A stretch of DNA of 64,000 nucleotides. It comes from Shimia aestuarii (GTDB taxonomy: Bacteria; Pseudomonadota; Alphaproteobacteria; Rhodobacterales; Rhodobacteraceae). A program made the translations under genes and the position numbers. The stretch covers positions 62,001 through 126,000 of the forward strand of contig NZ_FOTQ01000001.1 in assembly GCF_900114635.1 (NCBI RefSeq), in the 5' to 3' direction. Under the pieces are notes generated by a model. The model was not told the DNA's origin. It saw nothing but the letters and a program-made list of their open reading frames with translations, and ran no database searches. This document shows, one piece after another, positions 23,998-33,227 of the stretch (position 1 is its first letter; every line of letters starts with the position of its first letter).

Positions 23998-26421
23998 GTG
24001 TCAGTCGCGGGCGCCCTGCCCCAACCGCTTGAAAACTGGTTTAAAACGCGCGGCTGGCAGCCCCACCCGCATCAGCGCGACATGCTCGCGCGCGCGAATG
24101 ATCCCTGCACGCTGCTGATTGCGCCCACCGGGGGCGGCAAGACCATGGCCGGGTTCCTGCCCACGCTGGCCGACCTGGCCCGCGCGCCCCACGACGGCCT
24201 GCACACGCTCTATGTCTCTCCGCTCAAGGCGCTCGCCGCCGACATCAAGCGCAATCTGCGCGCGCCGGTGGATGAAATCGGCCTGCCCATCCGCATCGAA
24301 GACCGCACCGGCGACACCTCCAACACCGCCAAGAAACGCCAGCGCGCCGATCCGCCACATATCCTGCTGACCACGCCCGAAAGCCTTGCCTTGCTGACGT
24401 CCTACCCGGACGCGCCGCATATTTTCAAAGGCCTGAAGCGCGTGATCGTCGATGAAATACATGCCCTTGCCGAAAGCAAGCGCGGCGATCAACTCTTTCT
24501 CGCGCTCGCCCGTCTTCAAACCCTCTGCCCCGACCTGCGCCGCGTCGGCCTCTCGGCCACCGTCGACCGCCCCGCCGACATCGCCCGCCTTCTCGCCCGA
24601 CATCCCGACCCCTGCCAGATCGTGACCGCCGATCCCGGCCCGGACCCGGACATCTCCATGCTTGAAACCGACGAGGAACCGCCCTGGTCGGGGGGCGGTG
24701 CGGCCTATGCGATCCCCGCCGTTCTCGAACAGGTCAAGCGCCACAAGACCACGCTCATCTTCCACAACACGCGCGCGCAGGCGGAAATTTTCTTTCATAA
24801 TCTGTGGCTTGCCAATGACGAAGGCCTGCCCATCGGCATCCACCACGGCAGCCTCGACCGCGAACAGCGCCAAAAGGTCGAAGCCGCCATGGTGCGCGGC
24901 GATCTGCGCGCCATTGTCTGCACGGGTTCTCTGGATCTGGGCATCGACTGGGGCGACGTCGATCTTGTGATCCAGGTCGGCGCCCCCAAGAACGTCAAAC
25001 GCCTTGTCCAGCGTATCGGACGCGCCAACCACCGGTACAACGCGCCCTCCAAGGCGCTCTTGGTGCCCGCCAACCGCTGGGAAGTCATCGAATGCGTCGC
25101 CGCGCTTCAGGCCGTGCGTGATCATGACCTTGACGGAGACCCGCGCGGCCCCGGCCCGCGCGACGTGCTGTGCCAGCACATCCTCCTGACCGCCGCCGCC
25201 GGACCTTTCGAAGCCGACGCGCTCTTTGAAGAGATGCAAAGCGCAGGACCTTATGTCGACCTGACAAGGCCCGAGTTCGACGCCTGCCTCGACTTCTGCG
25301 CCACGGGCGGCTACGCGCTCAGGGCCTATGACCGCTGGCAACGCCTGCAACAGCGCAGCGATGGACAATGGCAATTGCGCGACCCCCGCGCCGCTGCGCA
25401 AATCCGCATGAATGCAGGCACCATTCAGGACACCGATACGCTCAAGGTGCGCCTCAAACGCAGCCGCGGCGGCAAGCCTCTTGGCGAGGTCGAAGAAAGC
25501 TTTGCCGCCACGCTCTCGGCGGGCGACACCTTCCTGATCGGCGGACAGATCGTACGCTATGAAGGCCTCCGCGAAATGACCGTCGAGGTTTCACGCAACG
25601 CTGCAAGAAAGCCCCGTATCGCTGTGTTTTCAGGCACAAAATTCGCAACATCCACCCAGCTCTCCCAACGCATCCTGCGCAGCTTGCAACGCCACGAATG
25701 GCCCGACCTTCCGGCCCACACGGCCGACTGGATACACCTCCAGAACCGCATGTCCCGTCTGCCGGAACCGGGACGGCTTCTGATCGAAAGTTTCCCGCGC
25801 GATGGGCGCGAAAACCTCTGCGTCTATGGATTTGCCGGACGCAACGCGCAACAGACGCTTGGCCTGCTTTTGACCAAGCGAATGGAGGAAACCGGGCTGG
25901 CGCCGATGGGGTTTGTCTCGACCGATTATGCTACACTGATCTGGGGTCTGGACGCCGTCACCGACCCGACCCCGCTCTTTGATCTTGAGGCTTTCCGCGA
26001 CGGGTTGGATGGCTGGCTGGCCGGTAACGCCCTGATGAAACGCACCTTTCGCGGCGCGGCCACGATCTCGGGGCTGATCGAACGCAACATGCCCGGCAAA
26101 CGCAAATCCGGGCGGCAGGCGACGTTTTCCTCCGACATCCTCTATGACACGCTGCTGAAATACGATCCCGAACACCTCCTGATGCAGATCACCCGCCAAG
26201 AGGCGATGCGCGGCCTTGTTGATTTCGCCCGCATCGAAGATCTCCTGACCCGCGTCGAAACCCGGATCGATCTCGTGCGCACGCCCCATGTCACCCCGTT
26301 TGCGGCGCCGCTTTTCCTCGAAGTCGGCAAGGTTCCGGTCCAGAGCGGCAGCGCCGAAGAGCGTCTGCTCGCAGAAGAGACCGAGGCGCTCATGATGGAC
26401 AGCGGACTCGCACAAATGTAA
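23998..26421 (+). CDS. Ligase-associated DNA damage response DEXH-box helicase (Lhr-like)
   Basis: An 807-residue superfamily 2 helicase. Helicase motifs in order are the Walker A APTGGGKT (about 41-48), VDEIHALAES (motif II), GLSATVDRP (III), the C-terminal RecA domain with GSLDLGIDWGDVDL and VQRIGRANHR (VI), then a winged-helix and Lhr-type core domain. Proteins of this size are 3'-5' DNA translocases encoded with an ATP-dependent ligase, an exonuclease and PdeM. PdeM follows 116 bp downstream; the ligase and exonuclease are not in this window. The start is GTG, and no ATG occurs before the conserved N-terminal part. Confidence 0.9.
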   Translation: MSVAGALPQPLENWFKTRGWQPHPHQRDMLARANDPCTLLIAPTGGGKTMAGFLPTLADLARAPHDGLHTLYVSPLKALAADIKRNLRAPVDEIGLPIRIEDRTGDTSNTAKKRQRADPPHILLTTPESLALLTSYPDAPHIFKGLKRVIVDEIHALAESKRGDQLFLALARLQTLCPDLRRVGLSATVDRPADIARLLARHPDPCQIVTADPGPDPDISMLETDEEPPWSGGGAAYAIPAVLEQVKRHKTTLIFHNTRAQAEIFFHNLWLANDEGLPIGIHHGSLDREQRQKVEAAMVRGDLRAIVCTGSLDLGIDWGDVDLVIQVGAPKNVKRLVQRIGRANHRYNAPSKALLVPANRWEVIECVAALQAVRDHDLDGDPRGPGPRDVLCQHILLTAAAGPFEADALFEEMQSAGPYVDLTRPEFDACLDFCATGGYALRAYDRWQRLQQRSDGQWQLRDPRAAAQIRMNAGTIQDTDTLKVRLKRSRGGKPLGEVEESFAATLSAGDTFLIGGQIVRYEGLREMTVEVSRNAARKPRIAVFSGTKFATSTQLSQRILRSLQRHEWPDLPAHTADWIHLQNRMSRLPEPGRLLIESFPRDGRENLCVYGFAGRNAQQTLGLLLTKRMEETGLAPMGFVSTDYATLIWGLDAVTDPTPLFDLEAFRDGLDGWLAGNALMKRTFRGAATISGLIERNMPGKRKSGRQATFSSDILYDTLLKYDPEHLLMQITRQEAMRGLVDFARIEDLLTRVETRIDLVRTPHVTPFAAPLFLEVGKVPVQSGSAEERLLAEETEALMMDSGLAQM

Positions 26422-26537
26422 TTCATAGGGTCTATCTTGCACCAAAACGGTGCATATTTTCGCAATAAATGTTCGAATAAGACAAGCGTCGCACGAACCC
26501 TCTTGCGCGCATGTTCACCCCGGTCTAGGAACACACC

Positions 26538-27203
26538 ATGAACGGCGTAGAGTTTTCACTGGCGGGGGCAACCCTCACCGCGCTCGGCTCCGGCGCGCTC
26601 TGGTGGGCCGAGCGGCGCCTGCTCGTGGTGTCCGATCTGCACCTTGGAAAGTCCGATCGTCTGGCCCGACGCGACGGAGCGCAGCTCCCCCCGTACGAGA
26701 CCCGCGATACCCTGATCCGGTTGGAAAACGATCTCAACAGCACCAACGCGGGCACCGTGATCTGTCTTGGTGACAGTTTCGACGATCTCGAAGCGGCCCG
26801 CACCCTTTCCGAGGCAGACCGTCTCTGGATCAACCGTCTTCAGGCAGGGCGCCGCTGGGTCTGGATCGAGGGCAACCACGATCCAGGTCCAATTGCCCTT
26901 GGCGGCACACATCTCGCCGAACTGCCCCTGCCGCCGCTCACCTTCCGCCATATCGCCCAGTCCGGCAAAAGCGGCGAAATCTCGGGCCACTACCATCCCA
27001 AGGTCCGCGTGCAAACCCGCCTGCGCGCCATCTCGCGTCCCGCGTTCCTATTCGATGCAGACCGCGTGATCCTGCCGGCCTTTGGCACCTATACCGGCGG
27101 ACTTCGCAGCACCGACGCCGCACTGGCCACGCTCATGCGCCCCGAAGCTCGCGCCATCATCACCGGTCAGACCCCGCGCATGGTCCCCATGCCACGTGGA
27201 TAA
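26538..27203 (+). CDS. pdeM: Ligase-associated DNA damage response endonuclease PdeM
   Basis: A 221-residue calcineurin-like metallophosphoesterase. The five metal motifs are readable: VVSDLHLGK, LGDSFDDLE, EGNHD and GHYHPK, with a C-terminal PAFGTYTGGL. Family members are Mn-dependent phosphodiesterases linked by gene neighbourhood to the Lhr-like helicase and a DNA ligase, and this pairing is seen here. The 116-bp gap to the helicase contains an AT-rich stretch that could hold an internal promoter. It converges with the LytTR gene. Confidence 0.9.
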   Translation: MNGVEFSLAGATLTALGSGALWWAERRLLVVSDLHLGKSDRLARRDGAQLPPYETRDTLIRLENDLNSTNAGTVICLGDSFDDLEAARTLSEADRLWINRLQAGRRWVWIEGNHDPGPIALGGTHLAELPLPPLTFRHIAQSGKSGEISGHYHPKVRVQTRLRAISRPAFLFDADRVILPAFGTYTGGLRSTDAALATLMRPEARAIITGQTPRMVPMPRG

Positions 27204-27227
27204 AACCTGCCATCCCTCTGACTCTGC

Positions 27228-27992
27228 TCAGAATATCCCGGCCTCATCGAGAACCGGGCGATAATTGCGGCTCACCGGCACACGCGTGTCATTCACCAGA
27301 ATAAGAAAACATCGCCCCTGTTGCATTTCGCAGCGCCGGATCGCATCGCGCGCCACCCAATGCGACCGGTGCACCCGGAAACCCTCGACGCCTTCCATTT
27401 CCTTGATCGCGTCGGTCAGGCGCATCCGTACCCTTTCGCGCCCCTTGTCCGTGGTGACATCCACCGAATGATCCGTGACCGAAAGATGCAGAATCCACGG
27501 CGCCGCCTCGCCATTCAGCCTGTCCGCCAACCGGGGACGCACTCGTTCGACGGCGGCGGATCTGGCCCCGCTTGCGATCATCACAAACGCCCGGATCGTG
27601 ACCACGGCCCCCGACACCAGGGCGACATAAGACAGGGTCAGGTAAAAGGGCACCGCCCCCACTTCGGGCCCGAAAAAGGGCACCTGCCCCAGCCCCCAAA
27701 CCGCGACCGAGATGAACAGCGTGGCAAACATCCCCTCGACGACAAACCGGGTGATGTCGCTTTGCGCCGGGCACAGGTACACGGCCAGCGCCCGCCCGCC
27801 AAATCCCAGCAGGAACGACAGGGTGACGACCGCGCTCCAATAGATCACCCGCTGCCCGAAATCCATGTAGGAATACGTGCCAAACGGGCTCGCGACCACA
27901 ACGGCGACGCAAAGCAAAAGCCAGATTGCCACAACCTGTGGCTTCAATATCGAGCGATAAGTCAATCGCGCGACTGCAAGAAATTTCTTCAA
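27228..27992 (-). CDS. Membrane-bound LytTR-domain transcriptional regulator
   Basis: About 254 residues. Four hydrophobic segments occupy roughly residues 15-135 (VVAIWLLLCVAVVVAS, VIYWSAVVTLSFLLGFGG, FATLFISVAVWGLG, LSYVALVSGAVVTI). A C-terminal LytTR DNA-binding domain follows (HLSVTDHSVDVTT, MEGVEGFRVHRSHWVA, LVNDTRVPVSRNYRPVL). The start is uncertain: I chose TTG at 27992 because AGGAAAG precedes it and the preceding in-frame sequence is Arg/Pro-rich and runs into the divergent thioesterase gene. Targets are unknown. Confidence 0.75.
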   Translation of the reverse strand: MKKFLAVARLTYRSILKPQVVAIWLLLCVAVVVASPFGTYSYMDFGQRVIYWSAVVTLSFLLGFGGRALAVYLCPAQSDITRFVVEGMFATLFISVAVWGLGQVPFFGPEVGAVPFYLTLSYVALVSGAVVTIRAFVMIASGARSAAVERVRPRLADRLNGEAAPWILHLSVTDHSVDVTTDKGRERVRMRLTDAIKEMEGVEGFRVHRSHWVARDAIRRCEMQQGRCFLILVNDTRVPVSRNYRPVLDEAGIF

Positions 27993-28108
27993 TGTCTTTC
28001 CTGGAGACAGGCCCCCTTTGGGCGGCCACACCCTCTTGACCCGGGCCGCAAATGCTCTTCTCCTGCCACTGATCGCCCAAACCCGGATCAGCAACAAGGG
28101 GGAAACAA

Positions 28109-28537
28109 TTGGATCTGTCGCGCGAAATTGCCGCAAAAGTCGAGCAGAGCTTTGCAAACCAGGCCATGATGACGACCTTCGGCGCGAGGTTGACCCGTCT
28201 CGCACACGGCATGGTCGAGATCGAGGCTCCCATTCTCGAACAATGTACACAACAGCATGGGTTCGGCCACGCCGCCCTGACCTTTGGTCTGGGCGATTCG
28301 GCCGCCGGGTACGCTGCCCTTTCGGTGATGCCACCAGAGGCCGAAGTGCTCACCAGCGAGATGAAGATTCACCTGCTCTCCCCGGCCCATGGCGACCTGT
28401 TGCGCGCCACTGGCAAGGTTGTCAAACCCGGACGGCGCCTCGTGATTGTACAGGCAGAGGTACATGCGATCTCCGGGGATCTGACCACACAGATCGCGCT
28501 TATGACCGGCACCATGGTTCCGGTTTTTCCAAAATAA
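28109..28537 (+). CDS. PaaI-family thioesterase
   Basis: A 142-residue hot-dog protein of the PaaI type. The conserved helix region reads QHGFGHAALTFGLGDSAAGYAA, where PaaI proteins carry the HGG...D active-site pattern, and the last strands are EMKIHLLSPAHG and LVIVQAEVHAI. The start is TTG at 28109 with AAGGGGG 6 bp upstream. It is divergent from the LytTR gene and converges with folD across a hairpin. The substrate is unknown. Confidence 0.8.
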   Translation: MDLSREIAAKVEQSFANQAMMTTFGARLTRLAHGMVEIEAPILEQCTQQHGFGHAALTFGLGDSAAGYAALSVMPPEAEVLTSEMKIHLLSPAHGDLLRATGKVVKPGRRLVIVQAEVHAISGDLTTQIALMTGTMVPVFPK

Positions 28538-28563
28538 AACAGGCGGATACGTCGATCCGCCTG
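28531..28563 (-). terminator. Terminator of the folD transcript
   Basis: The inverted repeat CAGGCGGAT / ATCCGCCTG (28540-28563) is followed, in minus-strand reading, by TTTTATTTT. It lies between the convergent thioesterase and folD genes. The T-rich tail favours termination of the minus-strand folD mRNA, while the hairpin could serve both directions. Confidence 0.8.
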
Positions 28564-28591
28564 CCATTCTTCAAACGCTCAGTCGCTGTTC

Positions 28592-29494
28592 TCAGGCCGT
28601 AAGACCCTCCGGTTCCGCCAGCCCGTTTGCCCGGCAGCAAGCGGTGACCGTGTTGGCCAGCAGACAGGCGATCGTCATCGGACCGACCCCACCGGGCACC
28701 GGCGTGATTGCCCCGGCCACGGCGGCGGCGCTTTCGTAATGCACGTCGCCCACCAGCCGGGTCTTGCCCTCGCCTTTTTCCGGCGCATCAATCCGGTTGA
28801 TGCCAACGTCGATCACCGTCGCGCCGTCCTTGATCCAGTCGCCGGGCACCATTTCCGGGCGCCCCACCGCAGCCACCACGATATCGGCGCGCCGCACCAC
28901 ATCCGCCAGGTCCTTGGTCCGCGAATGCGCGATCGTGACCGTACAGCTGTCGCCCAGCAAAAGCTGCGCCATCGGTTTGCCCACGATGTTCGAGCGCCCG
29001 ATCACAACCGCATCCATGCCCGACAGGCTGCCGTGATGATCCCGCAGCATCATCAGGCAGCCCAGCGGCGTGCAGGGCACCATGCTTTTCTGCCCGGTGC
29101 CTAGCAGGCCGACATTGGAAATATGGAACCCGTCCACATCTTTTTCGGGCGCAATCGAGTTGATCACAAGGTCTTCATTCAGATGATCTGGAAGCGGAAG
29201 TTGAACAAGAATACCATGTACTTGCGGGTCATTGTTAAGCTGTTGGATCAGGTTGAGAAGATCCGCCTCCGCCGTGTCCGCCGCCAGCTTGTGTTCAAAG
29301 CTGTTCATGCCCACTTCCACGGTCTGTTTGCCTTTCGAGCGCACATAGACTTGGCTCGCGGGGTCTTCGCCGACCAGCACCACAGCCAGCCCCGGAGTGA
29401 TCCCGTTTTCTTCCTTGAGACGGGCCACATGCCCGGCCACCTTGTCGCGCACCTTGGCCGCAAAGGCCTTGCCGTCAATCACTTGCGCTGTCAT
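28592..29494 (-). CDS. folD: Bifunctional methylene-THF dehydrogenase/methenyl-THF cyclohydrolase
   Basis: A 300-residue FolD that interconverts 5,10-methylene-THF, methenyl-THF and 10-formyl-THF with NADP. All catalytic residues are present: Tyr50 and Lys54 in VYVRSKGK, Gln98 in LVQLPLP and Asp121 in EKDVDGFH. The NADP loop is [14 protein letters not shown] and the C-terminal signature is [13 protein letters not shown]. It is the last gene of a minus-strand C1 cluster with a FolD paralogue 12 bp upstream, then chorismate mutase and fhs. A terminator follows. Confidence 0.96.
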   Translation of the reverse strand: MTAQVIDGKAFAAKVRDKVAGHVARLKEENGITPGLAVVLVGEDPASQVYVRSKGKQTVEVGMNSFEHKLAADTAEADLLNLIQQLNNDPQVHGILVQLPLPDHLNEDLVINSIAPEKDVDGFHISNVGLLGTGQKSMVPCTPLGCLMMLRDHHGSLSGMDAVVIGRSNIVGKPMAQLLLGDSCTVTIAHSRTKDLADVVRRADIVVAAVGRPEMVPGDWIKDGATVIDVGINRIDAPEKGEGKTRLVGDVHYESAAAVAGAITPVPGGVGPMTIACLLANTVTACCRANGLAEPEGLTA

Positions 29495-29506
29495 CTTGAT
29501 CTCCCG

Positions 29507-30400
29507 TTATACATCCGTCCGGGCATAGCTGTCCCGGTAATGGTCCATTTGCATCCGCGTCGCCAGCACGGCGTTTTTCATCAAGGTTGCGACGGTCACG
29601 GGGCCAACCCCGCCCGGTACGGGCGTGATCCATCCGGCCACTTCGGCGCAACTGTCAAAATCCGCGTCCCCCACCGTGCGCGGCCCGTCCGGCGTCTCGA
29701 CGCGGTTGATGCCGATGTCGATCACCGCCGCGCCGGGCTTGATCATGTCCCCGGTCACAAGGCCCGGCTTGCCCACGGCAACAAAGACCGCGTCCGCCGC
29801 GCGCGAATGCATGGCGACCGACCGCGTCATGTGGTGGCACACCGTCACCGTCGCGCCCAAGCCCATCATCAGGAAGGCAATCGGTTTGCCCACGATTTCG
29901 GAGTGGCCAATCACAGTGACGTTCAGCCCTTCCATCTGCAGGGGCAGCGTTTTCAGGATCTCCACCGACGCCACCGCCGTACAGGGGCCCAGTGCGAGGT
30001 CATTATAGACGATGTTGCCGATCGACGCGGGGTGCATGCCCTCGACATCCTTGAGCGGGTGTACGGCCTTTTGCAGCGCCTTCACCGGGATATGTTCGGG
30101 CAACGGGCGCTGGATGATGATCCCGTTGACACGCGGGTCATGGTTCAGCCCCTGAAGAATCCCGATCAACTGTTCCAGCGACGTCTCCGCCGGATAGCTG
30201 CGCGCCTCGAACTGCACCCCGGCGCTTTCCGCCTGTTTCTGCTGGTTGCGCACATAAAGCTCGGCCGCCGCCGTGTCACCAACGCTCACCGAAACCAGGC
30301 GGGGCGACCAGCCCAGCTCGCTCAGCTTCTGCGCCTCGGCCCTGACGTCTGATCGCAGCTCCGCTGCAACCGCTTTTCCGTCAATCACAACTGCGCGCAT
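29507..30400 (-). CDS. FolD paralogue lacking the cyclohydrolase lysine
   Basis: A 297-residue FolD-fold protein starting MRAVVIDGKAVAAEL. It keeps Tyr49, Gln97 (IIQRPLP), the NADP loop VIGHSEIVGKPIA and [13 protein letters not shown]. The catalytic Lys of FolD is replaced by Gln53 (YVRNQQKQ), and the catalytic Asp by Glu120 (LKDVEGMH). In FolD/MTHFD enzymes these two residues drive cyclohydrolase chemistry, and a Lys-to-Gln change abolishes it while leaving dehydrogenase activity. It may therefore be a dehydrogenase-only partner of the neighbouring FolD, or act on another pterin adduct. It lies in one cluster with folD and fhs. Confidence 0.85.
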   Translation of the reverse strand: MRAVVIDGKAVAAELRSDVRAEAQKLSELGWSPRLVSVSVGDTAAAELYVRNQQKQAESAGVQFEARSYPAETSLEQLIGILQGLNHDPRVNGIIIQRPLPEHIPVKALQKAVHPLKDVEGMHPASIGNIVYNDLALGPCTAVASVEILKTLPLQMEGLNVTVIGHSEIVGKPIAFLMMGLGATVTVCHHMTRSVAMHSRAADAVFVAVGKPGLVTGDMIKPGAAVIDIGINRVETPDGPRTVGDADFDSCAEVAGWITPVPGGVGPVTVATLMKNAVLATRMQMDHYRDSYARTDV

Positions 30401-30411
30401 GGTCCGCTCCG

Positions 30412-30708
30412 CTATTCGAAATCGATGCTCTGCGCTTCCCGCGCGATCGACCAGTCTATCAGTTTGCGCCACATCGCCTCGACGATCTCGGGGTCCAGCC
30501 CCTCGTCCCTGGCTGTGGCTTTCACCTTGGCCACAACATCCTCGATGCGGGCCGGAATAGAGGCGGGCAACCCCGCCTCTGTCTTGATCTCCACCGCGCG
30601 GTCGATATAGCCAGCGCGTTTTGCCAGCAACCGGACCAACTCCCGGTCCAGCGTATCGATCTGCTCGCGCAGCGTGGGCATATCGGGGCATTCGGCAGGG
30701 TCAAGCAT
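30412..30708 (-). CDS. Chorismate mutase, AroQ/PchB type
   Basis: A 98-residue all-helical AroQ-class protein converting chorismate to prephenate, or with PchB-like lyase activity. LREQIDTLDRELVRLLAKRAGYIDRA is the N-terminal helix with the conserved Arg, and EAMWRKLIDWSIAREAQ is the last helix with active-site Glu/Gln types. ATG 30708 is chosen because LDPAECPDMPTLREQID is the usual short N-terminus. It sits 11 bp from the FolD paralogue and 63 bp from fhs, an unexpected but apparently co-transcribed companion. Confidence 0.85.
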   Translation of the reverse strand: MLDPAECPDMPTLREQIDTLDRELVRLLAKRAGYIDRAVEIKTEAGLPASIPARIEDVVAKVKATARDEGLDPEIVEAMWRKLIDWSIAREAQSIDFE

Positions 30709-30771
30709 CGCATTCCACTCGGAAATTTCTGCGCATGCCCTACCCTGCCTTTTGCCAAACCGCAACGCAGA

Positions 30772-32448
30772 TCAGAACAGACCTTCGACCAGGCCTTCCT
30801 CGTTGATGCGGATGTTTTCCGCCGCCGGAGTGCGGGGCAGACCCGGCATGGTCATGATCTCACCACAGATCACCACCACGAACCCGGCCCCCGCGCTCAG
30901 CCGCACTTCACGGATCGGAACGGAATGGCCCGTGGGCGCACCGCGCAGGTTCGGATCGGTCGAGAACGAGTACTGCGTCTTGGCCATGCAGACCGGCAGA
31001 TGCCCGTATCCCGCCTCTTCCCACTGGCGCAGCTGGTCGCGGATTTTCTTGTCCGCCAGCACTTCGTCAGCGCGGTAGATGGCCGTGGCGACGCGCTCGA
31101 TCTTGTCGAACAGGGACATGTCGTCATTATAAAGCGGCGCGAACTGGCTGACGCCGGCATCGGCGATCTCGGCCACGCGGGTAGCAAGCTCCTTGGTCCC
31201 TTCCGACCCCTTCTCCCAGTGCTGGCACAGGATCGCTTCGGCGCCCTGGCTGGCAACGTAATCCTTGACGGCCTGCACCTCGGCGTCGGTGTCGGTGACA
31301 AAGTGGTTGATCGCCACCACGACCGGCACGCCGAACTGCTTGAGGTTGCCGATATGGCGCCCCAGGTTGGCGCAGCCGTCGTTCACCGCGTCCACGTTTT
31401 CCGGGCCCAGATCGGCCTTGGCCACGCCGCCGTTCATCTTCATCGCGCGGATCGTCGCGACCAGCACCACGCAGTCGGGCGCGAGTCCCGCCTTGCGGCA
31501 CTTGATGTTCATGAACTTCTCGGCGCCAAGGTCGGCCCCGAACCCGGCCTCCGTCACCACGTAATCCGCGATTTTCAAAGCGGTGGAGGTCGCAATCACC
31601 GAGTTACAGCCATGCGCGATGTTCGCGAACGGGCCGCCATGCACGAAGGCCGGGTTGTTTTCCAGCGTCTGCACAAGGTTGGGCTGCATCGCATCGCGCA
31701 GCAACACGGTCATCGCGCCATCCGCCTTGATGTCGCGGGCATAGATCGGGGTGCGGTCGCGGCGATAGGCCACGATCATGTCGCCCAGGCGCTTCTGCAG
31801 GTCGGCAAGGTCGGTCGCAAGGCACAGGATCGCCATGACTTCCGAGGCGACGGTGATGTCGAACCCGGTCTGGCGGGCAAAACCGTTGGCCACGCCACCA
31901 AGGCCGACAACCGTGTCCCGCAGGGCCCGGTCGTTCATGTCCATTACACGGCGCCAGGTGATCCGGCGCTCGTCGATCTCAAGCTCGTTGCCCCAGTAGA
32001 TGTGGTTGTCGATCATCGCGGTCAGCAGGTTATGCGCCGCCGTGATCGCGTGGAAATCGCCGGTGAAATGCAGGTTCATTTCTTCCATCGGCACGATCTG
32101 GGCATAACCGCCCCCGGCGGCCCCGCCCTTCATGCCAAAGTTCGGCCCCAACGAGGCTTCGCGGATACAGATCGCCGCTTTCTTGCCAATCGCGCACAGA
32201 CCGTCGCCAAGGCCGACGGTGGTGGTGGTCTTGCCTTCGCCCGCCGGGGTCGGGTTGATCGCGGTCACAAGGATCAGCTTGCCGTTCTTGTTGCCCTGAA
32301 CCGAGTTGATGAACTCCTGGCTCACCTTGGCCTTGTCATGGCCATACGGCAGCAGGTCGTCGCTGCTGATTCCCAGCTTGGCACCGATCTCCTGAATCGG
32401 GCGTTTCTTTGCCTCGCGGGCAATTTCGATGTCAGTCTTGAAGCTCAT
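30772..32448 (-). CDS. fhs: Formate-tetrahydrofolate ligase
   Basis: A 558-residue enzyme making 10-formyl-THF from formate, THF and ATP, or releasing formate in reverse. The ATP loop is [18 protein letters not shown] (about 65-82), with family motifs [19 protein letters not shown] and [16 protein letters not shown]. The ATG at 32448 with AGGGA upstream gives the family N-terminus [10 protein letters not shown]. It heads the minus-strand series fhs, chorismate mutase, FolD paralogue, folD, a route for oxidising methyl-derived C1 units to formate, common in roseobacters that demethylate DMSP or betaines. Confidence 0.96.
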   Translation of the reverse strand: MSFKTDIEIAREAKKRPIQEIGAKLGISSDDLLPYGHDKAKVSQEFINSVQGNKNGKLILVTAINPTPAGEGKTTTTVGLGDGLCAIGKKAAICIREASLGPNFGMKGGAAGGGYAQIVPMEEMNLHFTGDFHAITAAHNLLTAMIDNHIYWGNELEIDERRITWRRVMDMNDRALRDTVVGLGGVANGFARQTGFDITVASEVMAILCLATDLADLQKRLGDMIVAYRRDRTPIYARDIKADGAMTVLLRDAMQPNLVQTLENNPAFVHGGPFANIAHGCNSVIATSTALKIADYVVTEAGFGADLGAEKFMNIKCRKAGLAPDCVVLVATIRAMKMNGGVAKADLGPENVDAVNDGCANLGRHIGNLKQFGVPVVVAINHFVTDTDAEVQAVKDYVASQGAEAILCQHWEKGSEGTKELATRVAEIADAGVSQFAPLYNDDMSLFDKIERVATAIYRADEVLADKKIRDQLRQWEEAGYGHLPVCMAKTQYSFSTDPNLRGAPTGHSVPIREVRLSAGAGFVVVICGEIMTMPGLPRTPAAENIRINEEGLVEGLF

Positions 32449-32610
32449 GGCGGTCCCTATCGCAGACTTGTTGGTCGTTCTGACCAAAACCATAGCGACA
32501 CGCCAAGCCGACTCAGGCAGCATTTCCGACATTTCCCACGCCCGTTGCGGCGACAGAACGGGCACAGGTTTCTTTTTGGAAACGATTGCGCCCCTTGGGC
32601 GGCAAATGGT

Positions 32611-33210
32611 TCAATCGGCGCGGGCGGCCTCGAACTGGCTCCAAACGGGCTGATCCGGGATGTGCAGGCGCAGAATGTCCCCCACGCGGAACACCCCTTC
32701 CCGCTCGACCCAGGCCGTCACACCGCGCCGGCCCACTGCCGCCGCTTTGAAAGCTTTGCCATGGCCGGGATGGGCCGCCTCGATCACCCGACCGGGCAGA
32801 ACGCAGGGGCGGTTTTCCATGTCGACCACGATGGTTGTGCCATTGTCGCCCTGCAAACGCGACGACGGCGGCACGTGGCTGAAATCGGGAATGCCCCGCA
32901 CCACCATGCTCGCGCCCAGCATGCCCGGGTCCAGTGTGTCTAGCCCGATTTCCGCAGCGATGACGTCCAGCTCTTCCTGCGACACCACCGAAAGCTGGCG
33001 CACATTGGCAATCTCGGTGTGGCGCGGATGCTGCGACAACACCCGACTGCAGGATTCGCGCGTGATCCCGGCGTGGAACTCGCCCACCGGGCCTCCAAAA
33101 TCCACCGGCATCTCCGTGATCGGCACTGCGCTCAGGTCCTCGACCGAATTCGCCACCCGGCCCAGCCAGACGATTTCTCCGTAGAATTCCGAGGGTTTCA
33201 AAGCAGGCAT
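32611..33210 (-). CDS. MOSC-domain protein
   Basis: A 199-residue MOSC (molybdenum cofactor sulfurase C-terminal) protein, a family that transfers sulfur to, or reductively uses, molybdenum cofactor. Typical segments are GGPVGEFHAGITRESCSRV, LGASMVVRGIPDFSHVPPSSRL, NRPCVLPGRVIEA and RRGVTAWVEREGVFRVGD, with one conserved Cys in NRPC. ATG 33210 has GGAG upstream; an alternative GTG at 33231 overlaps the stop of the methyltransferase gene. The two genes are therefore adjacent in one transcript. Confidence 0.83.
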   Translation of the reverse strand: MPALKPSEFYGEIVWLGRVANSVEDLSAVPITEMPVDFGGPVGEFHAGITRESCSRVLSQHPRHTEIANVRQLSVVSQEELDVIAAEIGLDTLDPGMLGASMVVRGIPDFSHVPPSSRLQGDNGTTIVVDMENRPCVLPGRVIEAAHPGHGKAFKAAAVGRRGVTAWVEREGVFRVGDILRLHIPDQPVWSQFEAARAD

Positions 33211-33227
33211 GACAGGCTCCGGGTCAG

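Noticed and set aside
30925-32943. A plus-strand open frame of about 672 codons
   Set aside because: It lies antisense to fhs and the MOSC gene and has no recognisable domain; it is an artefact of high third-position GC.
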